Shown here: positions 16,585 to 25,202 of the stretch, in pieces
Layout: the number at the start of each line of letters is the position of its first letter
How positions within the stretch are numbered: the stretch's first letter is position 1
Source: Motilibacter deserti
GTDB lineage: Bacteria; Actinomycetota; Actinomycetes; Motilibacterales; Motilibacteraceae
Direction of reading: 5' to 3'
Assembly: GCF_011250635.1 (NCBI RefSeq)
Contig: NZ_JAANNP010000002.1
Coordinates: 668,324 to 732,323, forward strand
Length of the DNA: 64,000 nt
Program-made: the position numbers and the translations under genes
The notes under the pieces: model-generated
What the model was told of the DNA's origin: nothing
Database searches by the model: none
What the model saw: the letters and a program-made list of their open reading frames with translations, nothing else

Positions 16585-17356
16585 TCGCGGCCATGTCGGC
16601 CTCGCCGAGCTCGAAGTCGAAGACCTCGAAGTTCGACCGGATCCGCTCCGGCGTCACGGACTTGGGGATCACGACGGTCCCGCGCTGGACGTGCCAGCGG
16701 AGCACGGCCTGGGCCGGCGTACGCCCGAGCCGCGTCGCGACGTCGACGACGGCGGGGTTCTCCAGCAGCCCCTTGCCGGCGCCGATCGGGCTCCACGCCT
16801 CGGTGACGATGCCGTGCTCGTCGTGGAAGGCGCGCAGCTCGTCCTGCGGGAGCTCGGGGTGCAGCTCGACCTGGTTCGTCGCGGGGACGACGCCGGTCTC
16901 GTCGAAGAGCCGCTGCAGATGGGCGACCGTGAAGTTGGAGACGCCGATGGCGCGCGCACGGCCCTCGGCGTAGATCCGCTCCAGGGCCTTCCACGACTCG
17001 ACGTAGAGCCCACGCCGCGGGCTCGGCCAGTGGATGAGGTAGAGGTCGACGGTGTCGAGGCCGAGCTTGTCCAGGCTGGTGTCGAAGGCGCGCAGCGTGG
17101 CGTCGAAGCCCTGGTCCTCGTTCCAGACCTTGGTGGTGACGAAGAGCTCGTCGCGGGCGATGCCGCTGTCCGCGAGCGCCTTGCCCACGCCCTCCTCGTT
17201 GCCGTAGACCGCGGCCGTGTCGATCAGCCGGTAGCCCGCCTCGAGCGCCGTCGCCACCGGTGCGACCACCTCGTCCGGCGGGATCTGGAACACCCCGAAG
17301 CCGAGCATCGGGATCTCGACGCCGTTGTTCAGGGCTCGGGTGGGTACGCCGGTCAT
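16526..17356 (-). CDS. Aldo/keto reductase
   Basis: The 276-residue (beta/alpha)8 enzyme of the AKR family shows MLGFGVFQIP at the N-terminus, DTAAVYGNEEGVGKAL with catalytic Asp and Tyr, VTTKVWN with the catalytic Lys, and YLIHWPSP with the His. VVIPKSVTPERIRSNFEVFDFEL is the NADPH-binding end. It is of the 2,5-diketo-gluconate reductase-like class. ATG 17356 has GGAGG five bases upstream. It is 41 bases downstream of the SDR gene on the same strand, and both are NADPH-type oxidoreductases, so they may share an mRNA. Its tail overlaps the DUF4192 gene tail to tail. Confidence 0.93.
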   Translation of the reverse strand: MTGVPTRALNNGVEIPMLGFGVFQIPPDEVVAPVATALEAGYRLIDTAAVYGNEEGVGKALADSGIARDELFVTTKVWNEDQGFDATLRAFDTSLDKLGLDTVDLYLIHWPSPRRGLYVESWKALERIYAEGRARAIGVSNFTVAHLQRLFDETGVVPATNQVELHPELPQDELRAFHDEHGIVTEAWSPIGAGKGLLENPAVVDVATRLGRTPAQAVLRWHVQRGTVVIPKSVTPERIRSNFEVFDFELGEADMAAISGLASGRRLGPDPETATF

Positions 17357-17397
17357 GGGGCCTCCATCGTGCGGTTCCGTGCTCTTCCCAGCCTCGC

Positions 17398-18357
17398 TCA
17401 CCGGGCGGGGCCGGCCGCGTCCGGGTCCTGCGGCGCGGCCGGCGCGAGGACGTTGCCCGGGGTCGGCGGCACGTGGCCGGGGGCCAGCCCGAGCACGCGC
17501 AGCAGCGGCCCGACGAGGGCGTCGTAGACGGGAGGAAGGGCGACGAAGCCCAGCTGCACGACCCGGCTGGCCGGGCCCACCACGAGCTGCCGCCGCGGGC
17601 GGTCGAGGCAGGCGACCACGGCTGCGGCGACGGTCTCGGGGGAGTCGGCGGGGGGCGGCGGCGAGCCGAGCCGCCCGGCGTAGGTCGCGGCGCTCCGATA
17701 GATGGGCGTGTCGACCCCGGCCGGGGCGACGCTGCACACCGCGACCCCCGGTGCGTCGCGCGTCTCCTGCCGCAGCACCCGGGCCAGCCCGCGGACGGCC
17801 CACTTGGAGGAGACGTAGGACCCCATCAGGGGCGCCGTCGCCTTGTCCAGCACGGAGCCGAGGACGACGAACGTGCCGCCGTGCTGGGCGCGCATCCGGG
17901 GAAGGACGGCCTGCGCCGCGTGGACGACGCCGAGCACGTTGGTCTCGAGCACGGCGCGGAACACCTGCGCCGGCACGTCCTCGACCCGGCCGTACGCGAT
18001 GACCCCCGCGGCGTGCACCCAGCCGTCGATGCGGCCGAAGGCCTCCTCGGCAGCCGTGGCGAGCCGCTCCATGTCCGCGGCGGAGCGCACGTCGGCCGGC
18101 ACGACGAGCGCCCGGCCCGGGAGGGCGGCGCACTCGGCCGCCACGTCCCGCAGCCGCTGTGCCCCCCGGGCCGACAGCACGACCGAGTCGCCCCTCGCGA
18201 GGAGGGCCAGGGCGGTCGCGCGGCCGATACCGCTCGACGCCCCCACGACGACGACGGTGCGCGGCTCGGGCGGGGAGGGCGCGTGCCGGGCGGCGCGGGC
18301 GCGCAGCGGGACTCGCGGCCGGAGCGTGATCTTCGCCGGGTTGCGCCGGGCTCCCAC
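17398..18357 (-). CDS. Short-chain dehydrogenase/reductase (SDR)
   Basis: The 319-residue protein has the classical SDR pattern: VVVVGASSGIGRATALAL (TGxxxGIG-type cofactor loop, near residue 32), NVLGV with the conserved Asn, a Ser in VVLGSVLDKA, and YVSSK with catalytic Tyr and Lys. A C-terminal extension of about 60 residues includes hydrophobic LPPVYDALVGPLLRVLGL, which may anchor the protein to the membrane. GTG 18357 has AAGGAGG seven bases upstream. The basic N-terminus (about 28 residues) precedes the Rossmann fold. The gene is divergent from the NERD-like gene. Confidence 0.92.
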   Translation of the reverse strand: MGARRNPAKITLRPRVPLRARAARHAPSPPEPRTVVVVGASSGIGRATALALLARGDSVVLSARGAQRLRDVAAECAALPGRALVVPADVRSAADMERLATAAEEAFGRIDGWVHAAGVIAYGRVEDVPAQVFRAVLETNVLGVVHAAQAVLPRMRAQHGGTFVVLGSVLDKATAPLMGSYVSSKWAVRGLARVLRQETRDAPGVAVCSVAPAGVDTPIYRSAATYAGRLGSPPPPADSPETVAAAVVACLDRPRRQLVVGPASRVVQLGFVALPPVYDALVGPLLRVLGLAPGHVPPTPGNVLAPAAPQDPDAAGPAR

Positions 18358-18567
18358 CGACCGCCTCCTTCTCGCTCGTGCCCGCCGGGTCGTCGGCGCG
18401 ACGGGACCGACCCTTGCACGGGCCGAGGGGGCGTGCATGTCGGGCGCGCGGGCCGGGGCCCGGCGCGGAGCCGCGGTCGGCGTGTGGTCCTCTGGGACCA
18501 GGTCGGTCGACAGGCTGCCGAGACCGTGCAGCGGTCGCCCGGGCCTGCAGGCACAGCGGGAGGGTCC

Positions 18568-19188
18568 GTGCGGGCAGGGCAGGCGGCGCACCGCGTTCGA
18601 GCGCGGCTGCGGCGGTCTCCCGCACGCAAGCTGGCCGCGGAGGCCCTCGTGGCGACGGCCCTGCGCCAGGTCACCTCGCTCGGCTACGTCCGGCTCGAGG
18701 ACCGGCGGTGGCCCGACGCCGTGCCGCTCGGGCCGGGAGCCGTGCTCGTCGGGCCGGCGGGCGTCTTCGCCGTGGACGTGCTCCGGACGGGCCGGCCGCG
18801 ACCGGGCGGGGCGGAGCGGCTGCTCGAGCGGCACTCCGTACGCCGCCGGCGTGCGCGGGCCGCGGGCGCGGCGGCCGCGATCGCCGGCCTGCTGCACCCG
18901 GCCCTCGGCCGGCACGTCTGTGCCGTGGTCGCCCTCGTCGGGGCCGACCCGCTGCCGGTGCGCTCGCTGCCCGAGGACGTACGCGCCGGCGACGTCGCCT
19001 CGCTGGTGGCCTGGCTCGCGGCCGAGCCGCAGCGGCTGAAGCCGCACGTCGCCGACCTCGTCGTCGACAGCCTGCGCCGGGGGCTGCCGCCCGCGCTGCC
19101 GATCGCCACTCCCTCGGTGCGCCAGGTGTCCGGGGTGGTGAACCCCCGGCCTCTCGCCGGGCTCTACGACCGCATCCGGAGGGGTTGA
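18568..19188 (+). CDS. NERD-like domain protein
   Basis: The 206-residue protein shows a nuclease-related (NERD)-like pattern: SPARKLAAEALVATALRQ (helix with Glu), then AVLVGPAGVFAVDVLRTGRPR, where Asp-x-hydrophobic and a basic residue replace the usual D-x-K. The usual Lys of the catalytic triad is not seen, so nuclease activity is uncertain. No signal peptide or membrane helix. GTG 18568 has GGGAGGG close upstream. The NUDIX gene starts three bases after the stop, so the two are one operon. Confidence 0.6.
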   Translation: MRAGQAAHRVRARLRRSPARKLAAEALVATALRQVTSLGYVRLEDRRWPDAVPLGPGAVLVGPAGVFAVDVLRTGRPRPGGAERLLERHSVRRRRARAAGAAAAIAGLLHPALGRHVCAVVALVGADPLPVRSLPEDVRAGDVASLVAWLAAEPQRLKPHVADLVVDSLRRGLPPALPIATPSVRQVSGVVNPRPLAGLYDRIRRG

Positions 19189-19190
19189 GC

Positions 19191-19661
19191 GTGCCGAAGC
19201 GGAGCGCGGGGCTGCTGCTGTGGCGCCGGCGCGAGGGGGTCGTCGAGGTGCTCCTGGCCCATCCGGGCGGGCCGCTGTTCGCCCGGCGCGACGACGGGGC
19301 GTGGAGCGTCCCCAAGGGGGAGTACACCGACGACGAGGAGCCGCTGGCCGCCGCACGCCGGGAGTTCCTGGAGGAGATCGGCACCGCGGCGCCGGACGGG
19401 GAGCCGTTCCCGCTCGGCGAGGCGCGCCAGTCCAGCGGCAAGGTGAACGTCGTCTGGGCGCTGCGCGGCGACCTCGACGTCACCGAGGTGCACAGCAACC
19501 TGTTCAGCATGGAGTGGCCGCCCCGCTCGGGCCGGCACCAGGAGTTCCCCGAGATCGACCGCGCCGCGTGGTTCGACCTGGAGACGGCTCGCCGCAAGAT
19601 CTTCGCCAGCCAGCTGCCGTTCCTCGACCGGCTCGCGGAGCATGCGCACGACGACCGCTGA
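19191..19661 (+). CDS. NUDIX hydrolase
   Basis: The 156-residue protein carries a full Nudix box: G at the start of GEYTDDEE, then seven residues before REFLEEIG, giving Gx5Ex7REFLEEIG. MPKRSAGLLLWRRREG and VLLAHPGGPLFARRDDGAWSVPKG precede it, as in NUDIX proteins hydrolysing diadenosine or sugar nucleotide phosphates. It cleaves nucleoside diphosphates linked to another moiety using divalent metal. GTG 19191 has GGAGG eight bases upstream, only two bases after the NERD-like stop, so it is translationally coupled. Confidence 0.95.
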   Translation: MPKRSAGLLLWRRREGVVEVLLAHPGGPLFARRDDGAWSVPKGEYTDDEEPLAAARREFLEEIGTAAPDGEPFPLGEARQSSGKVNVVWALRGDLDVTEVHSNLFSMEWPPRSGRHQEFPEIDRAAWFDLETARRKIFASQLPFLDRLAEHAHDDR

Positions 19662-19725
19662 GGCGACGCCACAGGGCATCGGGCTCGAGGTGACGGGCGC
19701 GGCTCCCTTCTGGCAGCCCGGTCCC

Positions 19726-19731
19726 TACAGT
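19726..19731 (+). promoter_or_regulatory. -10 box of leaderless ankyrin gene
   Basis: TACAGT fits TANNNT and lies six bases before ATG 19738. There is no Shine-Dalgarno between them, which is the geometry of a leaderless transcript. Confidence 0.5.
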
Positions 19732-19737
19732 GGGCGC

Positions 19738-20142
19738 ATGCCCGAGCTCAACGAGGAAGAGCTGGCGTTCGCCGGCCGGATGTTCGACCTCGCGCGCGGC
19801 GGCGCGACGGACCAGCTGGCCGAGTACGTCGACGCGGGCCTTCCGGTGAACCTCACGAACAGCAAGGGCGACACCCTTCTGCTGCTGGCGGCCTACCACG
19901 ACCACCCGGACACGGTGCGGGCCCTGCTCGAGCGCGGCGCGGACCACGCCCGCGTCAACGACAACGGCCAGACCGCCCTTGCCGCCGCAGTGTTCCGCCG
20001 TTCCGAGCAGACGGTGCGCGTGCTGCTCGACGCCGGTGCCGACCCTGCCCTGGGGCCTAAGTCCGCGCTGGTGATCGCAGAGTTCTTCGACCTGCCCGAG
20101 ATGGCGGCGCTGCTCCGTCCGGCGCGGCCCACGCAGGGCTGA
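19738..20142 (+). CDS. Ankyrin repeat protein
   Basis: The 134-residue protein holds about three ankyrin repeats: ATDQLAEYVDAGLPVNLTNSKGDTLLLLAA, HDHPDTVRALLERGADHARVNDNGQTALAAAV and RRSEQTVRVLLDAGADPALG. Such small proteins mediate protein contacts; in several bacteria a similar ankyrin protein neighbours a catalase, but here it follows the NUDIX gene. It is cytoplasmic with no signal peptide. ATG 19738 has no ribosome binding site but a TACAGT box six bases upstream, so it is probably a separate leaderless transcript rather than part of the NUDIX operon. Confidence 0.93.
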   Translation: MPELNEEELAFAGRMFDLARGGATDQLAEYVDAGLPVNLTNSKGDTLLLLAAYHDHPDTVRALLERGADHARVNDNGQTALAAAVFRRSEQTVRVLLDAGADPALGPKSALVIAEFFDLPEMAALLRPARPTQG

Positions 20143-20227
20143 GGGGTACGCCGTGGCGGCGCTTCCGCCGCGAGTGGCACGATCGAGGCCTGCTCGTCCC
20201 CGTACGCCGTAGCCCCTGGAGGTTGCC

Positions 20228-20488
20228 ATGGCCGACGAAGCCAACAAGCCCGCCGCCGACGACACCGAGGACACCGGCGCCAGGGACGCCGGCGCCAGGG
20301 ACACCGGCACCAAGGACACCGGCGAGAGCGCCGGCAGTGCTGCGGACGACATGAAGGCGCGGTTCCGCGAGGCCCTCGCCCACAAGCAGGGTCACGGCGC
20401 CCCGGGCCGCCCGGGCAGCGGGCAGCCGCACCTGGGCGGGCACGCCAACGAGAAGGTCCAGCGCCAGTTCCGCCGCAAGTCCGGCTGA
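20228..20488 (+). CDS. DUF5302 domain small protein
   Basis: The 86-residue hydrophilic protein ends with the DUF5302 pattern: MKARFREALAHKQG, then a Gly/Ser/Pro linker, and KVQRQFRRKSG at the C-terminus. The N-terminal half is an acidic low-complexity stretch with a repeating GARDAGARDTGTKDTG, likely disordered and possibly variable in length between strains. The family is restricted to actinobacteria and of unknown function. ATG 20228 has TGGAGG six bases upstream. It stands as a single gene between the ankyrin and secreted nuclease genes. Confidence 0.9.
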   Translation: MADEANKPAADDTEDTGARDAGARDTGTKDTGESAGSAADDMKARFREALAHKQGHGAPGRPGSGQPHLGGHANEKVQRQFRRKSG

Positions 20489-20582
20489 GCGGCGTACCGT
20501 CTGCGCAGCTTCAGGTCGAGGAAGACCGAGGCCGACACCCCTGGGGAGTCGGTCGTCCCGGCAGGGGCGGCACCGGTACGAC

Positions 20583-21881
20583 GTGGAGCTCTGCGTGCGC
20601 TTGTGCAACACCCGTCGGCGGCACGCCCGCCCGGCGATCCTCGCCCTGCTGACGGCAATGGCCGCGACCGTGCTCGGTACGGCTTCCGCGCCGCCCGCGG
20701 AGGCGGCGACCACGGTCTACGGCAAGGTGACCTACGTCGCTGACGGCGACACGGTCGACGTCGACGTGGCCGGCGACGGCACGGCGAAGCCGGTGCGCGT
20801 CCGCGTCACGGGCATCAACGCCATGGAGCTCAGCGTCTACAGCACCAAGCTGTCGAGGCTGCGCGGGGACTGCCACGCGGTCGACGCGACGCGGCGGATG
20901 CACTCCCTCGTCATGGGCAAGCGGGTTCGGCTGCACGCTCGCGACCGGTCCGCGCGCAGCGGGAGCCGGCTGCGGCGCGACGTCGCTGTCAAGGTCAACG
21001 GCACGTGGCGCGACGTCGGCTCGATCCTGCTCGACGAGGGCCTCGCGCTCTGGCTGCCGAGCGGGGACGAGTACGAGCACAACGCCGACTATCTCGGGCG
21101 CGCGCAGCGGGCTGCGGCGAAGGGCATCGGCATCTGGGACACCGACGCCTGCGGCGGCGCCGGCGGGGGCGACCTGTCCCTGTCGGTGCAGTGGGACGCC
21201 CCCGGCCAGGACGCGGTCAACCTCAACGGCGAGCTCGTGGAGGTCTTCAACCCCAGCGCGGTGGCCGTGCCTCTGGGCAGCTGGCTCGTCCGCGACAGCG
21301 CGCTGCGGCACTACACGATCCCGAAGCACGTCGTCCTGCAGCCCTACTCCTCGCTGCGCATCCACGTCGGCAGCGGCCGCAACACCGCCACCGACCTCTA
21401 CTGGGGCCTGCGGGCGCCGGTCTTCGAGAACGCCACGGCGGAGCCCACCTCGATGGGGGACGGCGGCTACCTGTTCGACCCGCGGGGCAACCTGCGCGCC
21501 TGGCAGATGTACCCCTGCGGCGACTACTGCCCGACTGCCGGCCTCGCCGGCCTCGTCGACGTCTCCGCCGTCGGCTTCGACCCCCCGGGGTTCGACGACG
21601 GCAAGGAGTACGTCCGGGTGCGCAACCTCAGCCCCGAGCCGGTGAGCCTCGACGGCTACGTCCTGCGCGCCGGGGCGCAGCTGTGGACCTTCCCGCCCGG
21701 TAGCGAGGTCGCTGCCGGCCGCGAGCTGACCGTGGTGTTCGGCAGCGGCGACCAGCGGGCGCTGACGCAGTTCACGGACACCTACGGCGCGGTGCTCGCG
21801 AACGCCGGTGGGACGGCGCGGGTGGCGAGCCCGGACGGGGTGGTCGTGGCGTGCTCGGCGTGGGGGACCGGCGCCTGCTGA
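20583..21881 (+). CDS. Secreted thermonuclease with lamin-tail domains
   Basis: The 432-residue protein begins with a signal peptide (Arg-rich start, hydrophobic PAILALLTAMAATVLG, AEA cleavage region near residue 41). An SNase-type thermonuclease domain follows: VTYVADGDTVDVDV, then VRVTGINAMELS and LLDEGLALWLPS. The usual R-x-x-G-I-D/N..E active-site arrangement is partly kept. From about residue 195 two lamin-tail-like immunoglobulin folds occur (NLNGELVEVFNP.., and RNLSPEPVSLDGYVLRA). It should degrade extracellular nucleic acid. Start GTG 20583 or GTG 20595, 12 bases on. It ends convergent to the MOSC gene. Confidence 0.88.
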   Translation: MELCVRLCNTRRRHARPAILALLTAMAATVLGTASAPPAEAATTVYGKVTYVADGDTVDVDVAGDGTAKPVRVRVTGINAMELSVYSTKLSRLRGDCHAVDATRRMHSLVMGKRVRLHARDRSARSGSRLRRDVAVKVNGTWRDVGSILLDEGLALWLPSGDEYEHNADYLGRAQRAAAKGIGIWDTDACGGAGGGDLSLSVQWDAPGQDAVNLNGELVEVFNPSAVAVPLGSWLVRDSALRHYTIPKHVVLQPYSSLRIHVGSGRNTATDLYWGLRAPVFENATAEPTSMGDGGYLFDPRGNLRAWQMYPCGDYCPTAGLAGLVDVSAVGFDPPGFDDGKEYVRVRNLSPEPVSLDGYVLRAGAQLWTFPPGSEVAAGRELTVVFGSGDQRALTQFTDTYGAVLANAGGTARVASPDGVVVACSAWGTGAC

Positions 21882-21920
21882 GCCGGCGGCGGCCGAGCCG
21901 GGGCGTGCCTCGTGACGGTT

Positions 21921-21942
21921 GCCGAGCCGGCGCGTGCTCGGC
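21921..21942. terminator. Convergent hairpin
   Basis: GCCGAGC at 21921-21927 pairs with GCTCGGC at 21936-21942 across an eight-base loop in the 3'-3' gap between the nuclease and MOSC genes. It touches the MOSC stop codon and could serve both strands. Confidence 0.5.
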
Positions 21943-22469
21943 TACGCGGGCAACGGGTGGGCCGTACGCAGCACCCCCGGCCCGCGTCGGAGGAGCCCGG
22001 ACGTCTCGGGCCGGGCCCGCACCCCGCCGCGTCGCCGCATCGCGCGGAAGGCGCCCGGAGCGTAGACGACGTCCATCCAGGCGCACGGGTTGGCCGGGCG
22101 GCCGCCGGCGAACAGAACCGGCGGCCCGCCCGCCTCGAGGCTGAAGGCCCGCCGCGTCAGGGCGTCGACCGGTGCCCCGCGCAGGACGACGTTGCGCCGG
22201 GCCAGCAACGGGTCCAGCGCCGGGACGCCGAGCTCGTCGGCTACCGCCTCGAGCCCCTCGACCGCGAGCAGGGTGACCGACGCGTCGGCGTGAGCCGCCC
22301 GGCCGAAGTAGCGGTCCCCGCGGATGCCCTTGCCCGCGACGACCTCCACCTCCTCCGCGTCTCGGGTCGCCACCGCCAGCGGGCCGTCGGCCGGCCTGCC
22401 CTCGTAGGCGTGACCCGCCGAGACCAGCAGGTGCAGCACCTCGACCGGGTAGGCGTACGGCAGCTCCAC
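21942..22469 (-). CDS. MOSC domain protein
   Basis: The 175-residue protein matches a stand-alone MOSC domain (molybdenum cofactor sulfurase C-terminal). GKGIRGDRYFG, RRNVVLRGAPVDALTRRAFSL and the NPCAWMD motif with the probable active Cys are all present, followed by MRRRGGVRA. MOSC proteins bind molybdenum cofactor or transfer sulfur in Moco enzymes; stand-alone ones often detoxify N-hydroxylated compounds. GTG 22469 starts seven bases after the rtcB stop, so it is the second gene of an rtcB operon; the link between RNA repair and MOSC is not obvious. Confidence 0.92.
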   Translation of the reverse strand: MELPYAYPVEVLHLLVSAGHAYEGRPADGPLAVATRDAEEVEVVAGKGIRGDRYFGRAAHADASVTLLAVEGLEAVADELGVPALDPLLARRNVVLRGAPVDALTRRAFSLEAGGPPVLFAGGRPANPCAWMDVVYAPGAFRAMRRRGGVRARPETSGLLRRGPGVLRTAHPLPA

Positions 22470-22476
22470 CTGCGCG

Positions 22477-23637
22477 TCAGTCGCCCTTGACGTTGACCAG
22501 CTGGCGCAGCACGTGGCGCACCTCCACGAGATCCGCCGCGTCGGCCATCACCTGGTCGATGTCCTTGTAGGCCTGCGGGATCTCGTCGAGGAACGCGTCC
22601 GTGTCGCGGAACTCGATGCCCTTCATCGCCTCACGCAGCTGCGCGCGGGTGAAGGTGCGCCGCGCCGCGGACCGCGAGTAGACGCGGCCGGCGCCGTGTG
22701 GAGAGGAGTTCAGGGAATCGGCGTTCCCCTTTCCCTTCACGACGTAGCTCGCAGTCCCCATCGACCCGGGGATCAGCCCGTCCTGGCCCGTGCGTGCCTC
22801 GATGGCACCCTTGCGGCTCAGCCACACCTGCTTGCCGAAGTGCTCCTCGAGCTGGGTGAAGTTGTGGTGGCAGTTGATGCGCTCGACCTCCCGCACCGGC
22901 TCGCCCATCTCCCTGGCCAGGCAGCCGACGACGCGGTCCATCATCTCCTCGCGGTTGAGCAGCGCGAAGTGCTGCGCCCACCGCAGGTCGGTGATGTAGT
23001 CCTCGAACTCGGGCGTCCCCTCCTCGAGGTAGGCGAGGTCGCGGTCCGGCAGCCTGATGCCCTGCCGGTCCATGCTCGTCCTTGCCGCGCCGATGTGGTG
23101 CTGCGCGATGCGGTTGCCCACGCCGCGCGACCCGGAGTGGAGGAAGAGCCACACGGCACCGGTCTCGTCGGCGGTCACCTCGATGAAGTGGTTGCCGGAG
23201 CCGAGCGTCCCGAGCTGGAGCTCCCACCGCTTCGCGTAGGTGGAGGGGTCCTGGGTGACCGGCAGCGCCTTCAGCTCGTCGATGCGCGTCGCCGCGGTGT
23301 CCGTCAGGCGCCGGTTGTAGTTGCCGGCCGACAGCGGGATGGCCCGCTCGATCGAGGCACGAAGCGCCCCGAGCGGCCGGCGCAGGTCCTCGCGGCCGAA
23401 CTGCGTACGCACCGCGATCATGCCGCAGCCGATGTCCACCCCTACGGCGGCCGGGATGATCGCCCCGAGCGTCGGGATCACCGAGCCGACCGTCGCACCC
23501 TTGCCGAGGTGGGCGTCGGGCATCAGCGCCAGGTGTGGGTAGATGAAGGGGAGTTCGCTGGTCCGCTGCGCCTGCTCCATGGTCTGCGGGTCGATCACTG
23601 AGGCCCAGTTGAGGAGCTTCGCCGTCAGCTGCTGCAC
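22477..23637 (-). CDS. rtcB: RNA ligase RtcB (3'-phosphate/5'-hydroxyl)
   Basis: The 386-residue protein shows all RtcB landmarks: PDAHLGKG (41-47), VGVDIGCGM with Mn-binding Asp68 and Cys71, GSGNHF with His150, FLHSGSRGVGN with His167, NCHHN (256-260) and SSPHGAGR with His314, the residue that is guanylylated. It joins RNA ends with 2',3'-cyclic phosphate or 3'-phosphate to 5'-OH using GTP and Mn2+, repairing tRNAs or rRNA cut by toxins. No archease partner is visible nearby. GTG 23637 follows an AAAGGG about nine bases upstream. The MOSC gene is co-transcribed; an HNH-domain gene and the hrpA helicase lie upstream on the same strand. Confidence 0.97.
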   Translation of the reverse strand: MQQLTAKLLNWASVIDPQTMEQAQRTSELPFIYPHLALMPDAHLGKGATVGSVIPTLGAIIPAAVGVDIGCGMIAVRTQFGREDLRRPLGALRASIERAIPLSAGNYNRRLTDTAATRIDELKALPVTQDPSTYAKRWELQLGTLGSGNHFIEVTADETGAVWLFLHSGSRGVGNRIAQHHIGAARTSMDRQGIRLPDRDLAYLEEGTPEFEDYITDLRWAQHFALLNREEMMDRVVGCLAREMGEPVREVERINCHHNFTQLEEHFGKQVWLSRKGAIEARTGQDGLIPGSMGTASYVVKGKGNADSLNSSPHGAGRVYSRSAARRTFTRAQLREAMKGIEFRDTDAFLDEIPQAYKDIDQVMADAADLVEVRHVLRQLVNVKGD

Positions 23638-23800
23638 TGCACTTCACCCTTTCCCATCCGTGGCACGCCTGCGGCCGCCGCACACGGTGCCACGGGTAGG
23701 GCGCGTCGTCCCACGTGTTTTCCCCCTGGACGGGCGTCGTACCGCACCGGGGGAGGCGGGCTGGCGGAAGCAGCCGGCGAGGCACTGCCCCTTGGATGCG

Positions 23801-24889
23801 TCAGGCGGCGAGCAGCGACCGGACGCGGGCGCCTTCGCTGCCGGCGGCGGGCTCGTACGCGCCGCGGCCCGCCCACAGCGGGAGCCCGGCGGCGACGCTC
23901 GCGTACGTCGCCAGCACCACTGCCTGCGTGCGGGCGTGCTCGACGGGCCAGCCGGCGAGCTCGCCACGGTCGTAGAGCCCACGTCGCCGGTGCCAGCGGA
24001 ACACGAGCGACAGCGCCGGGAGCGCGCCGTCCCGATCGGCCGCGCAGCGCTCGTCGACCGCCACCAGGTTGGCCACCGCGTCCAGCGGGAAGCGCGACCA
24101 CGGGACGAAGTGCTCGACCCGTGCCCGCCCGAGCGGCCCTCCGCAGGAGAAGCAGCGCCCGCCCTGCAGGTCGGCGAGGGGCTCGGCGAGCGGGCGGAGC
24201 CGGTCGACGTCGGGGCCGAAGAGGAAGCCCTCGACGGCGCCCAGTGCCTCCACCCGGTTGACCCGGGCGACGTGCTCGGCCCAGGACCGCTCGACGAGCG
24301 GGCGCACCAGCGGGCCGAGGCGTACCAGGGCCGACGCGACGCCGGGCAGCAGCACGACCGCGCGGTCATGGGCGTCGAGGTCGGCCTGGGTCGCCTTCCG
24401 GCCGAGCCACGAGTCGTCGTAGAGGAACGGCGGGACGCTCCCGCGGCGCAGTCCCGCGGGCGTCTGCAGGTCGGTCAGCGGCTGTTGCGCCAGGGTCAGC
24501 GCGATACGCCGCCGGGCCGCCGCGTACCTGGCCGGCAGCCGCACCGCCGCCTGGTGCGCGGTCTCGCTCCCGCCGGCCCGGGCGTCGGCCGCCAACGCCG
24601 CGACCTCCTCCAGCACCGCGAGGCGCGCTCCCGCGGCCTTGCCCTGGCCGAGCAGCACGCCGCCGGCGTACGGCCGCGTCTGCCGCCAGTAGAGCTCGAC
24701 CACGCGGTCCGCGAGCGCGTCGATCGACACGGGCAACGCCGGGCCCGGGCTGCCCCGCCCCGACTCCGCAGCCGCGTCCAACAGCGCGAGGGCGCACGCG
24801 AGCCGGAGCGTGCTGTCCCGCCGCCCGGCCGACAGCAGCGCGACGAGGCGCTGCCCGACCGCGAGCTCGTCCAGCAACGGCGGGGACAC
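23801..24889 (-). CDS. HNH-domain protein with helical N-terminus
   Basis: The protein (362 residues from GTG 24889) has a helical N-terminal region with RVVELYWRQTRPYAGGVLLGQGK and a C-terminal HNH-type nuclease motif: CFSCGGPLGRARVEHFVPWSRFPLDAVANLVAVDERC, with a zinc-like CxxC, His of VEH and Asn of ANL. Stand-alone proteins of this kind in actinobacteria have no known function. Codon bias supports the gene clearly up to the conserved N-terminus; an in-frame start at 25099 adds 70 unconvincing residues over a repeat region. No good Shine-Dalgarno is seen for either. It lies between hrpA and rtcB on the same strand. Confidence 0.78.
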   Translation of the reverse strand: MSPPLLDELAVGQRLVALLSAGRRDSTLRLACALALLDAAAESGRGSPGPALPVSIDALADRVVELYWRQTRPYAGGVLLGQGKAAGARLAVLEEVAALAADARAGGSETAHQAAVRLPARYAAARRRIALTLAQQPLTDLQTPAGLRRGSVPPFLYDDSWLGRKATQADLDAHDRAVVLLPGVASALVRLGPLVRPLVERSWAEHVARVNRVEALGAVEGFLFGPDVDRLRPLAEPLADLQGGRCFSCGGPLGRARVEHFVPWSRFPLDAVANLVAVDERCAADRDGALPALSLVFRWHRRRGLYDRGELAGWPVEHARTQAVVLATYASVAAGLPLWAGRGAYEPAAGSEGARVRSLLAA

Positions 24890-25028
24890 GGGACCAAGGG
24901 TGCCACTCGGGCGTGCTCGACCTCGCGGAGCGCTCGAACCCGCCGGACAACGGCTCGGTCCCCCGACGCGGCGCCAGAGCTCGGCTTGCCTGGACGACGC
25001 GCCGTCGCGGCAGTTGCCCGCGGCGAGA

Positions 25029-25076
25029 ATGCGCCATTGCGACGGCTCGGCGTTGCGACGATGCGCCATTGCGACG
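25029..25076. repeat. 16-bp direct repeat, 32-bp spacing
   Basis: ATGCGCCATTGCGACG occurs at 25029-25044 and again at 25061-25076, with a half copy (TTGCGACG) at 25053-25060 immediately before the second. The 313-bp gap around it (24890-25202) between the HNH gene and hrpA holds no other gene. It may be a regulator binding site for the HNH gene. Confidence 0.85.
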
Positions 25077-25202
25077 AACCTATCGGCAGAGTGCCGCATT
25101 CTTGCGGACCCTGCCCAGACAGCACACCGCCTGCTGGGCTCTCTCCACCCCCGCCACGCGGCACCCCGCGAGCTCGTCTCACGCCCGGCCAGCGGGCGGA
25201 AG

